A stretch of DNA of 64,000 bases, from positions 19,654,001-19,718,000 of the forward strand of contig NC_135242.1 in assembly GCF_947623445.1 (NCBI RefSeq), in the 5' to 3' direction. Each line of letters opens with the position of its first letter. Positions within the stretch are counted from its first letter, which is position 1. The DNA comes from Clavelina lepadiformis (Eukaryota; Chordata; Ascidiacea; Aplousobranchia; Clavelinidae). Shown one piece after another: positions 1-9,400 of the stretch. Below the pieces are notes generated by a model, which ran no database searches, was not told the DNA's origin, and saw nothing but the letters and a program-made list of their open reading frames with translations. The position numbers and the translations under genes were made by a program.

Positions 1-800
1 TTATACTTGTGCGTGACAAGAAATATTCTGCTACTACTATTTGATCCAAATACCAGAGTCACCCATATTGTTTCTTTGATTGTGACGTTCTATACAAACC
101 ACGATTGACGTCTTAATTATGCGATGATTTTTATTTTTGCCATTTATTTATGGCAATAACTGCTTAACCATTACATATTAGCACAATTCCTTTCACCAAT
201 GTACTTATTGGCATCTACTCCTTGATTTAAGCAAACTTGTGTTTGGACTTGCCCTCACTTTAACTAAATCATGTTTTAAACTACGACAGACCCTCGTCAT
301 GCTCGGTGTAGTCTAGGCAATTAGTCATATAGTTGTGTAGTTCAAATTCAAACCTGGGTGTGTAGTCTCTTTTGAAACGCACTGAGTTTGAAAGCTGAGT
401 CATAAATTTTGATCGTGACAACTGCAAAAGATTAGAACTGCGTTGAGTATTCTATTTTGAAGTTGGGGTGACGGTTTTTGAGTGTATTTGAAATACTTGG
501 AAAATTTGGTTGATTTGATCCGAGTTTTAAAATACTGCGAAAGTGTCATCAACTTATATTTCATATAGATTTTCGGTGTGTATGTAATGTTTGTCAAATG
601 CTTCTCTTCAACGTGGGCTGAAAAGAAATTTGCAAGATTCCGTCCAAATGGATTTTAAGGTTTCTAGATTGTTTTATCCTGAAATGTTTTCACTCACCTT
701 GAAGCAGAATAAGCGCCAGAATAAAATGGCTGCACGTTTTATTTTATAAGTTTAGACTTTTGTGTTTGTTTAAAAAGTAAAGTTGTTTGGTAGTACGCAA

Positions 801-873
801 GCCCCGGTGGCCTAATGGATAAGGCATTTGCCTCCTAAGCCAGGGATTGTGGGTTCGAGTCCCCCCCGGGGTG
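801..873 (+). tRNA. tRNA-Arg(CCU) copy 1, probably defective
   Basis: 73-nt cloverleaf with anticodon loop CTCCTAA (anticodon CCT), A box TGGCCTAATGG and B box GGTTCGAGTCC. Acceptor GCCCCGG pairs with CCGGGGT, including the G1-U72 wobble. Two stems are damaged: the anticodon stem reads TTTGC against GCCAG, leaving a T-C mismatch, and the T stem reads GTGGG against CCCCC, leaving another T-C mismatch. A TTTTT pol III stop lies at 889-893. With two mismatches it may be a pseudogene. Confidence 0.6.
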
Positions 874-2212
874 CTTCTTGAATACATGTTTTTACAGCTG
901 ATTGTACCTTTATGGACGATCTGGAAAAGTGTTGTAAACTTTCACATGCAGTAATCGTTGGTGTATGTAAACTTTCGTGAAAAGTAAAATATCAACCGCA
1001 TAATTTACTCAACAACTGTTGTGGCCGAATAGGAACAAATTTGTCCCTCTGAAACCTGAAGTTTATCCGTTAAAATTCTATCCGTTGTATTGACTTGTCA
1101 TCTTGCAATGAATAAGCTTCCATACAATCAGTTCGCAAATTGAAAGCAGATGACCAAGTAAGAATCTTTATATTTCGGCTTCGTTCCAATGAGGAACCTT
1201 AAATCAAACACAAAAACTAAACAAGGTAAGCTTGTGTGGAAGTCAGAAAATCCGGATGTAAAATCAAACAACATAAACAATTGACTTCATTGCAACAATA
1301 TAACATTTGCATTTATAATTATTATATACGACGTTAAAATTTTTTTAACAAAAATGAGACATGGTTTTGAATGACTTGTTGTTCAGGGACGTACGAGCTC
1401 TCCTGTTTTAATAACAAAGCTAGCGCTGTATAGTTTGGTTTCGTAATTTCTTTGTAAAATTTTGAATTCACTAAGAGCAATATTATAACTGTCAGAATTT
1501 TCCAAGCAAGTGCTACTTAACATTTCTTCACAAAAAGTAGTTGCACCACAACCACGTGATATGGACGTGCAAGTTAATATACCACTTTTTCCAATGAGGG
1601 TTTTGGACACAAGCGGTTTCGTATTGAAATAGTTAGCGATTTTGAATAATACATATTTCAACAATGATTTTTTGACTTAATTACTATCACTCAATTTGCT
1701 TCATACAAATAACTAAAACGATCGTTTTCGACAGTTTATTTTAAAACCCCTAGTTTCGAAAGTAATGTCACCAATGTTTAATTGGTTATCTATTAGTAAC
1801 AATAAGGACTTTATTACATCTCCAAGTGTGTCGCTGTAAAAGTACCAAAAAACGTAAATTTTATGTATATTTGCGGCTTGTATGTATTATATCTTTGACG
1901 AATATTTTCTTCTTAACTCGAATTAAAAACAAATTCATAGTTGTAATCAATGCAGATTTAAAGAAACAGGACTATGTCTGACCCCGACTCCAAGAAATGA
2001 TAAAAATAGAGAACATTGGAGAATGCTTGCTGCCTCAGGCAGGTATCTGATGGTGGGAAAAGAAGAATTAATGTAAGATGATTGATTCTGTATGACTTTG
2101 AAGCAAATTAAATGTCTGAATACAATAAACCATCACATTTCGCTTCAATCTTAACAAGTTTAGACCTATATGTAGGTGTTTGTGTAAGAGGTAAATCAGT
2201 TACTATTTTGTC

Positions 2213-2285
2213 GCCTCGGTGGCCCAATGGATAAGGCATTGGCCTCCTAAGCCAAGGATTGTGGGTTCGAGTCCCACCCGGGGTG
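2213..2285 (+). tRNA. tRNA-Arg(CCU) copy 2
   Basis: 73-nt tRNA with anticodon CCT at 2246-2248, TTGGC/GCCAA anticodon stem, complete GTGGG/CCCAC T stem and intact B box. Acceptor GCCTCGG pairs with CCGGGGT through one extra G-U pair. The A-box region reads GGCCCAATGG, one change from the siblings. A TTTT stop is at 2297-2300. It decodes the AGG arginine codon. It looks functional; the AGG decoding follows from the anticodon. Confidence 0.88.
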
Positions 2286-3123
2286 CTTGACATTGATTTT
2301 GCGACAACTGTATTGCTGCTTCTTTATACTTGTGTGTCACAAGAAATATTCTGCTACTACTATTTGATCCAAATACCAGAGTCACCCATATTGTTTCTTT
2401 GATTGTGACGTTCTATACAAACCACGATTGACGTCTTAATTATGCGATGATTTTTATTTTTGCCATTTATTTATGGCAATAACTGCTTAACCATTACATA
2501 TTAGTACAAATCCTTTCACCAATGTACTTATTGGCATCTACTCCTTGATTTAAGCAAACTTGTGTTTGGACTTGCCCTCACTTTAACTAAATCATGTTTT
2601 AAACTACGACAGACCCTCGTCATGCTCGGTGTAGTCTAGGCAATTAGTCATATAGTTGTGTAGTTCAAATTCAAACCTGGGTGTGTAGTCTCTTTTGAAA
2701 CGCACTGAGTTTGAAAGCTGAGTCATAAATTTTGATCGTGACAACTTCAAAAGATTAGGACTGCGTTGAGTATTCTATTTTGAAGTTGGGGTGACGGTTT
2801 TTGAGTGTATTTGAAATATTTAGAAAATTTGGTTGACTTGATCCGAGTTTTAAAATACTGCGAAAGTGTCATCAACTTATATTTCATATAGATTTTCGAT
2901 GTGTATGTAATGTTTATCAAATGCTTCTCTTCAACGTGGGCTGAAAAGAAATTTGCAAGATTCCGTCCAAATGGATTTTAAGGTTTCTAGATTGTTTTAT
3001 CCTGAAATGTTTCCACTCACCTTGAAGCAGAATAAGCGCCAGAATAAAATGGCTGCACGTTTTATTTTATAAGTTTAGACTTTTGTGTTTGTTTAAAAAG
3101 TAAAGTTGTTTGGTAGTACGCAA

Positions 3124-3196
3124 GCCCCGGTGGTCTAATGGATAAGGCATTGGCCTCCTAAGCCAGGGATTGTGGGTTCGAGTCCCCCCCGGGGTG
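3124..3196 (+). tRNA. tRNA-Arg(CCU) copy 3, T-stem mismatch
   Basis: 73-nt tRNA with anticodon CCT, intact acceptor and a good TTGGC/GCCAG anticodon stem. It shares with copy 1 the CCCCC 3' T strand, which breaks one T-stem pair. The D arm reads GTCTAATGG instead of GCCTAATGG. A TTTTT stop is at 3212-3216. It may still be transcribed because the B box is intact, but the fold is weakened. Confidence 0.68.
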
Positions 3197-4513
3197 CTTC
3201 TTGAATACATGTTTTTACAGCTGATTGTACCTTTATGGACGATCTGGAAAAGTGTTGTAAACTTTCACATGCAGTAATCGTTGGTGTATGTAAACTTTCG
3301 TGAAAAGTAAAATATCAACCGCATAATTTACTCAACAACTGTTGTGGCCGAATAGGAACAAATTTGTCCCTCTGAAACCTGAAGTTTATCCGTTAAAATT
3401 CTATCCGTTGTATTGACTTGTCATCTTGCAATGAATAAGCTTCCATACAATCAGTTCGCAAATTGAAAGCAGATGACCAAGTAAGAATCTTTATATTTAG
3501 GCTTCGTTCCAATGAGGAACCTTAAATCAAACACAAAAACTAAACAAGGTAAGCTTGTGTGGAAGTCGGAAAATCCGGATGTAAAATCAAACAACATAAA
3601 CAATATAACATTTGCATTTATAATTATTATATACGACGTTAAAATTTTTTTAACAAAAATGAGACATGGTTTTGAATGACTTTTTGTTCAGGGACGAGCT
3701 CTCCTGTTTTAATAACAAATCTAGCGCTGTATAGTTTGGTTTCGTAATTTGTTTTTAAAAATTTGAATTCACTAAGAGCAATATTATAACTGTCAGAATT
3801 TTCCAAGCAAATGCTACTTAACATTTCTTCACAAAAAGTAGTTGCACCAGAACCACGTGATATGGACGTGCAAGTTAATATACCACTTTTTCCAATGAGG
3901 GTTTTGGACGCAAGCGGTTTCGTATTGAAATAGTTAGCGATTTTGAATAATACATATTTCAACAATGATTTTTTGACTTAATTACTATCACTCAATTTGC
4001 TTCATACAAATAACTAAAACAATCGTTTCCGACAGTTTATTTTAAAACCCCTAGTTTCGAAAGCAACGTCACCAATGTTTCATTGGTTATCTATTAGTAA
4101 CAATAAGGACTTTATTACATCTCCAAGTGTGTCGCTGTAAAAGTACCAAAAAACGTAACTTTTATGTATATTTGCGGCTTGTATGTATTATATATTTGAC
4201 CAATATTTTCTTCTTAATTTGAATTAAAAACAAATTCATAGTTGTATTCAATGCAAATTTAAAGAAACAGGACTATGTCTGACCCCGACTCCAAGAAATG
4301 ATAAAAATAGAGAACATTGGAGAATGCTTACTGCCTCAGGCAGGTATCTGATGGTGGGAAAAGAAGAATTAATGTAAGATGATTGATTCTGTATGAATTT
4401 GAAGCAAATTAAATGTCTGAATACAATAAACCATCACATTTCGCTTCAATCTTAACAAGTTTAGACCTATATGTGGGTGTTTGTGTAAGAGGTAAATCTG
4501 TTACTATTTTGTC

Positions 4514-4586
4514 GCCTCGGTGGCCTAATGGATAAGGCATTGGCCTCCTAAGCCAAGGATTGTGGGTTCGAGTCCCACCCGGGGTG
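4514..4586 (+). tRNA. tRNA-Arg(CCU) copy 4
   Basis: Type-b copy with GCCTCGG acceptor strand, A box TGGCCTAATGG, anticodon CCT, intact T stem and B box. A TTTT stop is at 4598-4601. No mismatches apart from G-U wobbles and an A/T change shared with copy 2. It looks functional. Confidence 0.9.
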
Positions 4587-5415
4587 CTTGACATAGATTT
4601 TGCGACAACTGTTTTGCTGCTTCTTTATACTTGTGCGTGACAAGAAATATTCTGCTACTACTATTTGATCCAAATACCTGAGTCACCCATATTGTTTCTT
4701 TGATTGTGACGTTCTATACAAACCACGATTGACGTCATAATTATGCGATGATTTTTTATTTTTCCACTTATTTATGGTAATAACTGCTTAACCATTACAT
4801 ATTAGTACAAATCCTTTCACCAATGTACTTATTGGCATCTACTCCTTGATTTAAGCAAACTTGTGTTTGGACTTGCCCTCACTTTAACTAAATCATGTTT
4901 TAAACTACGACAGATCCTCGTCATGCTCGGTGTAGTCTAGGCATTTATTCATATAGTTGTGCAGTTTAATTTAACACCTGGGTGTATGTTCTCTTTTGAA
5001 ACGCACTGGATTTGAAAGCTGAGTCATAAATTTTGATCATGGTGTCAACAAAGATTAGGACTGCATGGAGTTTTCCATTTTGAAGTTTGGGGTGATGGTT
5101 TTTCAGTGAATTTGGAAAATTTGGTTGATTTGATCCGAGTTTTAAAATACTGCGAAAGTATCATCAACTTATATTTCATATAGATTTTCGGTGTGTATGT
5201 AATGTTTGTCAAATGCTTCTCTTCAACGTGGGCTGAAAAGAAATTTGCAAGATTCCGTCCAAATTGATTTTAAGGTTTCTAGATTGTTTTATCCTGAAAT
5301 GTTTCCACTCACCTTGAAGCAGAATAAGCGCCAGAATAAAATGGCTGCACGTTTTATTTTATAAGTTTAGACTTTTGTGTTTGTTTAAAAAGTAAAGTTG
5401 TTTAGTAGTCCGCAA

Positions 5416-5488
5416 GCCCCGGTGGCCTAATGGATAAGGCATTGGCCTCCTAAGCCAAGGATTGTGGGTTCGAGTCCCACCCGGGGTG
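5416..5488 (+). tRNA. tRNA-Arg(CCU) copy 5
   Basis: Type-a copy whose T stem is intact (GTGGG/CCCAC), unlike copies 1 and 3. Acceptor, D arm and anticodon loop are canonical. Its downstream flank reads attctttacgg, so the T5 stop present after copies 1 and 3 is lost and no TTTT run is seen close by; termination may be inefficient. Confidence 0.88.
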
Positions 5489-6193
5489 CCTCTTGAATAC
5501 ATTCTTTACGGCTGATTGTACCTTTGTGGACGATCTGGAAAAGTGCTGTAAACTTTCACATGCAGTAATCGTTGGTGTATGTAAACTTTCGTGTTAAGTA
5601 AAATATCAACCGCATAATTTGTTCAACAACTGTTGTGGCCGAATAGGAACAAATTTGTCCCTCTGAAACCTAAAGTTTATCCGTTAAAATTCTATCCGTT
5701 GTATTGACTTGTCATCTTGCCATGAATAAGCTTCCATGCAATCAGTTCGCAAATTGAAAGCAGATGACCAAGTAAGAATCTTTATATTTCGGCTTCGTTC
5801 CAATGAGGAACCTTAAATCAAACACAAAAACTAAACAATTAGGTAAGCTTGCGTGGAAGTCGGAAGATCCGGATGTAAAATCAAACAACATAAACAATTG
5901 ACTTTATTGCAACAACAACCTTTGCATTTATAATTATTATATACGACGTTAAAAAATTTTAACAAAAATAATACATGGTTTTGAATGACTGCTATAATAT
6001 TATGAAAGAAACTTGCAAGGACCTCTTCTAGAGGATTCTAAAGTTTTTAAATCGTTTCATCCTGGAATGATTTTGACCCCTTTTGAAGCAATTTAAGCGC
6101 CAAAATTGAATACATTCATGTTCTGCTTTAGTTTAAATGAACAAAGATTTTAAGGATATTTAATAAAAGGTACTCCTATAAGTTGGTTTGCCA

Positions 6194-6266
6194 GCCCCGG
6201 TGGCCTAATGGATAAGGCATTGGCCTCCTAAGCCAGGGATTGTGGGTTCGAGTCCCACCCGGGGTG
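6194..6266 (+). tRNA. tRNA-Arg(CCU) copy 6
   Basis: Canonical 73-nt tRNA-Arg(CCU): acceptor GCCCCGG/CCGGGGT, A and B boxes intact, anticodon stem TTGGC/GCCAG, T stem GTGGG/CCCAC. The nearest TTTT run is at 6292-6295. Its 5' flank is a diverged type-a module while its 3' flank is type b (cttgacattga), so this copy sits at a recombination joint. Confidence 0.9.
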
Positions 6267-6528
6267 CTTGACATTGACTTTGTGACAACCGTTTTGCTTG
6301 CTTCTTTATACTTGTCTGTTACAAGAAATATTCTATTACTACTTCTTGATCCAAATACCTGTGTCACCCCTTTTGATTTTTTGATTGTGACGTTCTTTAC
6401 AAACCACGATTGACGTCATAATTATGCGATGCGATGCGCCACATCAAAATGATTTTACGTTCTGCTTTATTTTTAAAGTTTAAACTTTGATGTTTGTTTA
6501 AAAAGTAAAGTTGGTTAGTGGTACACTA

Positions 6529-6601
6529 GTCTCGGTTTCCTAATGGATAAGGCAATGACCTCCTAAGCCAAGGACTGTGGGTTCGAGTCCCACCCGGGTT
6601 T
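6529..6601 (+). pseudogene. tRNA-Arg(CCU) copy 7, damaged
   Basis: Still recognisable over the whole length: GTCTCGG acceptor strand, CTAATGGATAAGG D arm, CTCCTAA loop, complete T stem and B box GGTTCGAGTCC. The acceptor has a T2-T71 mismatch and the anticodon stem ATGAC/GCCAA has two mismatches (A-A and A-C), so correct folding is doubtful. The pol III boxes could still drive transcription. Confidence 0.7.
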
Positions 6602-7108
6602 CTTGGCTATCTTGTTGCGGCAGTTGTTTTGCTGCTTTTTCCTAAACAATTGGTGGTGCTTCCCTACATTTCTTCCTTTCACTTGTCTGATTGAAAGCAT
6701 TGACCTCGTTTCAAGCAGGAAAATTATTACAAAACTTCACGTGCAATGAAATAGTTGTTTTTAAAGTTAAAGTATAAAAATAAACACTAAAAATATAAGA
6801 ATTAACGGAATAATTGATTGAGCTGCTACTTTGATCGAATTATTCGTCATATTGTTTTGTCCATTTGCCACAAATAAGCTTTGAAACCTTCAGTTTCAAG
6901 TTGAAACACTAAATCCACACAAAACAAGTTTATACTCGTGCAGGTATAAGCCCAAGATCCCGGGGTTAAAATCAAACTATTTAGGCAAGTCCCTTTATTG
7001 CACCAACATTTTGTCTGCTCTTACTTAATGTGAAGCTTATTATTATTTTACGTATTACACTTTTTTTCTGCAGATATTTATGTACAGCTAATTTCTTTAC
7101 AGTAGAAC

Positions 7109-7179
7109 TTATAATGCGCCTAATGGACTTCGCATTATTACTAAATAAGGGATCGTGGTTTCGATTCCTATTCAAGGTA
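7109..7179 (+). pseudogene. tRNA-Arg relic 8
   Basis: A gcgcctaatgga block (A-box remnant) is followed 38 bp later by ggtttcgattcct (B-box remnant) and tcaaggt. The anticodon region has lost CCT. Order and spacing match the upstream tRNAs, but no cloverleaf can form. Ends are approximate. Confidence 0.45.
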
Positions 7180-7445
7180 TTCACAATTTTTGAACTAAAA
7201 TTTGTACCAATAAGTGTCGATGACCACCACAAATGCAATTGCAGATAAGTGCATATTGTTCAACTCTGTTTAACCATAACACGTGTCAGACTGCGTTAGA
7301 TACGATACTCGTTTGGTACTCGTCAAAGTTGTTTTGTGCACAACACAATAGCAATGCACAAATCCACAAGGCGGTTTGAAGAAGGCAAAAAGATAATGGT
7401 AACTGATATTTTTGTCAATGGAATGTATAGGTTACATCCAGACCT

Positions 7446-7523
7446 ATATACAGTGGCATATAAGAGATAAGTTTTCGGCTTCCTAAGCCAAGATTCAATT
7501 CAGTTCAATTCCTATCCAGATTG
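7446..7523 (+). pseudogene. tRNA-Arg relic 9
   Basis: Contains cagtggcatataagagataag (diverged D arm) and ggcttcctaagccaag, which still preserves the CCT anticodon arm, followed by a ruined T arm (cagttcaattcct). Ends are approximate. Confidence 0.5.
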
Positions 7524-8065
7524 ATGTCAGCCCATTTTTAAAAAGTTAAATTTGGTTCTCTAATTTTTAACAAAAACTATTATAGCTTATTGAAGTAGAA
7601 ACATACAAAGTAGACGGAACATAGAAAGTGTGATGCGTGTAAATAAATAAAGTTGACTTACTTTCATGATCTTTTTCTTTTTCCAAATGTCAATACATAA
7701 GTTTGCAAGAAATCCCAAATCTTCCGGGTATTTGCGAGTTCCAGGTATATATATATAATGGAAGAAGCCGCATGAGCCATTTGTTTGTCGTTGAAAAATC
7801 ATTCCAAAACGGTTTTTCATTAACCAAAATTGACAAGGTAACAACGTAGTGATAGTTAAAGTCTTCACATTGCTTAAAATTTATTCAAAGGTTGAATTTT
7901 ATAAAACTTCAGTTGAGGGCGTAGCCATCCTATATACATTGTGTCGCTTTTGCGCGTAACTTGACTTGTATAAGGTCGAGTTGATACTTTTAAGTTTACT
8001 ACCTTTTAAATTGAAATGGGACTGACAAGTATCATTTGATTGAGCCAGTTTGAACGACCATATCT

Positions 8066-8139
8066 GCCACGATGGCCTATAATACGTAATGCATTCTGCT
8101 CTTAAAGCAAGGGCTGTGAGAACAGGTCCCACCCCGGTA
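8066..8139 (+). pseudogene. tRNA-Arg relic 10
   Basis: About 74 nt from gccacgatggcctat to accccggtac. The first half aligns with the tRNA-Arg A-box arm, and the loop reads CTCTTAA instead of CTCCTAA. The T arm reads gaacaggtcccacc, so the B box has lost its TTCGA core. It cannot fold properly. Confidence 0.5.
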
Positions 8140-8620
8140 CAAGTATATATCTACTGTACTTTCTCACATTGAAGTAGATCTGTATTGATAATTATGATCC
8201 TTCAATTGCTCGCTGTTAAAACGTGAAGATAATAGTACCGGCTGTATCTTTCCCGAAGATTGCGGTACTAAAAGAAATACAACAAATCGATTAAACTGAA
8301 CCGCTTGGTGTCGCCATTGCGTGCTTTTATGAAAAACTATTTACATCAACCAAAGGTGAACTGGATAGTTGCGTGTTGGAAGCCGTTCCATAGCTTTCAA
8401 GCATGTAATCTGGTTTTCAGTACTCCATACGTAACTTCGTACTTCAGACTAGTAAACTACTTGTTATTAATAGTGCGATTTATAGTACTATGTGGTGCTA
8501 AATTGTCGACCGTAAACTGTAAATAAAATTTTCCGAGCATTATTGGTTGACGGATTGAAAAGTTGAAACAGCAGAAAGATGGAGAACAGCTTGAAGAAAT
8601 AAACTGAGAGATCATCACCA

Positions 8621-8672
8621 AGAAGTGGAAAGAAGTGGAAGGAAGTGGAAGGAAGTGGAAGGAAGTGGAAGG
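8621..8672 (+). repeat. 10-bp minisatellite (GGAAGTGGAA)
   Basis: Five direct copies of a purine-only 10-bp repeat, the first two reading agaagtggaa and the others ggaagtggaa. Purine-strand asymmetry is complete over about 50 bp. Confidence 0.85.
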
Positions 8673-9052
8673 CCTTGCTTCGCCTTCACAGTTATGGTTT
8701 AGTTCTGGCTATTTTGATAGATTGTGTATGTGTGGTGTTTTGTTGTTTTCGGGTCAAAAAAATGCAAAAAAGATCAACCAAAGACAATAAAAAGCCTGCT
8801 ACCAACGTGAAATTCCCAACTACACAAATGAATTGACAAGCCAGGAAAGTAAAATGTTGAAAAATTGCCTGGTCTTCAATTCATATAAATAATTTTAAAA
8901 AAAGTTGTAAGACGGTCTGAGATACTCTAACTTTCCTTGCTAAGATTAATAATTTCATTCGAGTTGATTTAAAATATCTCTGGTAAAGTCAATCAAATGA
9001 TGAACAAAACTTTTTTGATAAATAGAATATCTCGGCAAGATGCTTCGCACCC

Positions 9053-9125
9053 ACTCCGTTGCGTTACAGGACAAAGCATTGGCCTCTTAAACCAAGGGTT
9101 GTGGGCTCGAGTAACATCCGAAGTG
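9053..9125 (+). pseudogene. tRNA-Arg relic 11
   Basis: The middle part (aaagcattggcctcttaaac) is close to the functional copies, with CCT changed to CTT in the loop. The B box reads GGCTCGAGTAA and the acceptor strands no longer pair. Length is still 73 nt. Confidence 0.55.
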
Positions 9126-9315
9126 TTTCCAGTTTATTTCAAGCCGTAAACAAGTTCAATGTTTGACTTCAGTATTCACTAACGTAGATTGACTTTGTAG
9201 AAAGTGTGGTGCGTCTGAACAAACGAAATTCACTCAGTTTTATGGCCGCATTTTTCTCGTCAAATACCAGTACAAACTTTGGTACAAATCGTTTATACCT
9301 TATTTTACATGTCCA

Positions 9316-9388
9316 GCTCCGATTGGTGTAAAGCTGAAGGACTTGGCCCCCTAAACCAGGGATTGTGAGTTCGTGTCCCACCGTTGTG
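9316..9388 (+). pseudogene. tRNA-Arg relic 12 (last of the array)
   Basis: Exactly 73 nt from gctccga to ccgttgtg. The loop CCCCTAA keeps a CCT anticodon, and gggattgtgagttcgtgtcc is a two-change T arm. The D arm is badly diverged. No further copy was seen downstream. Confidence 0.55.
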
Positions 9389-9400
9389 TTAATTGCAAAC

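Larger units (their letters stand above)
1..2323 (+). repeat. tRNA-Arg macrosatellite, unit 1 (window starts inside the array)
   Basis: First visible ~2.3-kb unit of a direct tandem array. The opening sequence (ttatacttgtgcgtgacaag) recurs at 2324, 4625 and, diverged, at 6306. The unit holds two tRNA-Arg(CCU) copies, called here type a (801) and type b (2213). The a and b upstream flanks share weak similarity (both contain gtttagac followed by a T/G-rich stretch), so the 2.3-kb unit probably arose by doubling of an older ~1.1-kb tRNA unit. Apart from the tRNAs it holds no convincing coding sequence. Confidence 0.85.
2324..4624 (+). repeat. tRNA-Arg macrosatellite, unit 2
   Basis: Second full unit, period about 2301 bp, differing from unit 1 by scattered substitutions and small indels such as the missing block near 3601. 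It holds tRNA copies at 3124 (type a) and 4514 (type b). The near identity of units 1 and 2 over non-coding DNA indicates recent amplification or homogenisation. Confidence 0.85.
4625..6305 (+). repeat. tRNA-Arg macrosatellite, unit 3 (shortened, recombinant)
   Basis: It follows units 1 and 2 up to about 5990. It then lacks the middle part of the unit and joins a diverged copy of the type-a upstream module (about 6001-6190, recognisable by cttgcaag, the gtttcatcctg-like stretch and the aagcgcca motif). It carries intact-looking tRNAs at 5416 and 6194. The loss of ~620 bp fits unequal recombination between a-type and b-type half units. Confidence 0.75.
6306..9400 (+). repeat. Decayed edge of the tRNA-Arg array
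   Basis: Beyond 6306 the unit sequence is still traceable but badly diverged. For example 6840-7020 resembles the post-tRNA module at 1090-1320 (aataagct, then ggttaaaatcaaact, then ttattgca-caaca). One damaged tRNA copy (6529) and five relics (7109, 7446, 8066, 9053, 9316) lie here at irregular spacing. No gene other than these relics is supported. Confidence 0.6.

Noticed and set aside
2108..2385. Antisense open frames across the tRNA genes giving a peptide with GGTRTHNPWLRRP
   Set aside because: This is the reverse-strand translation of the tRNA-Arg gene itself and recurs at every copy (2108, 4409, 6176). It is a spurious product of tRNA sequence, not a protein gene.
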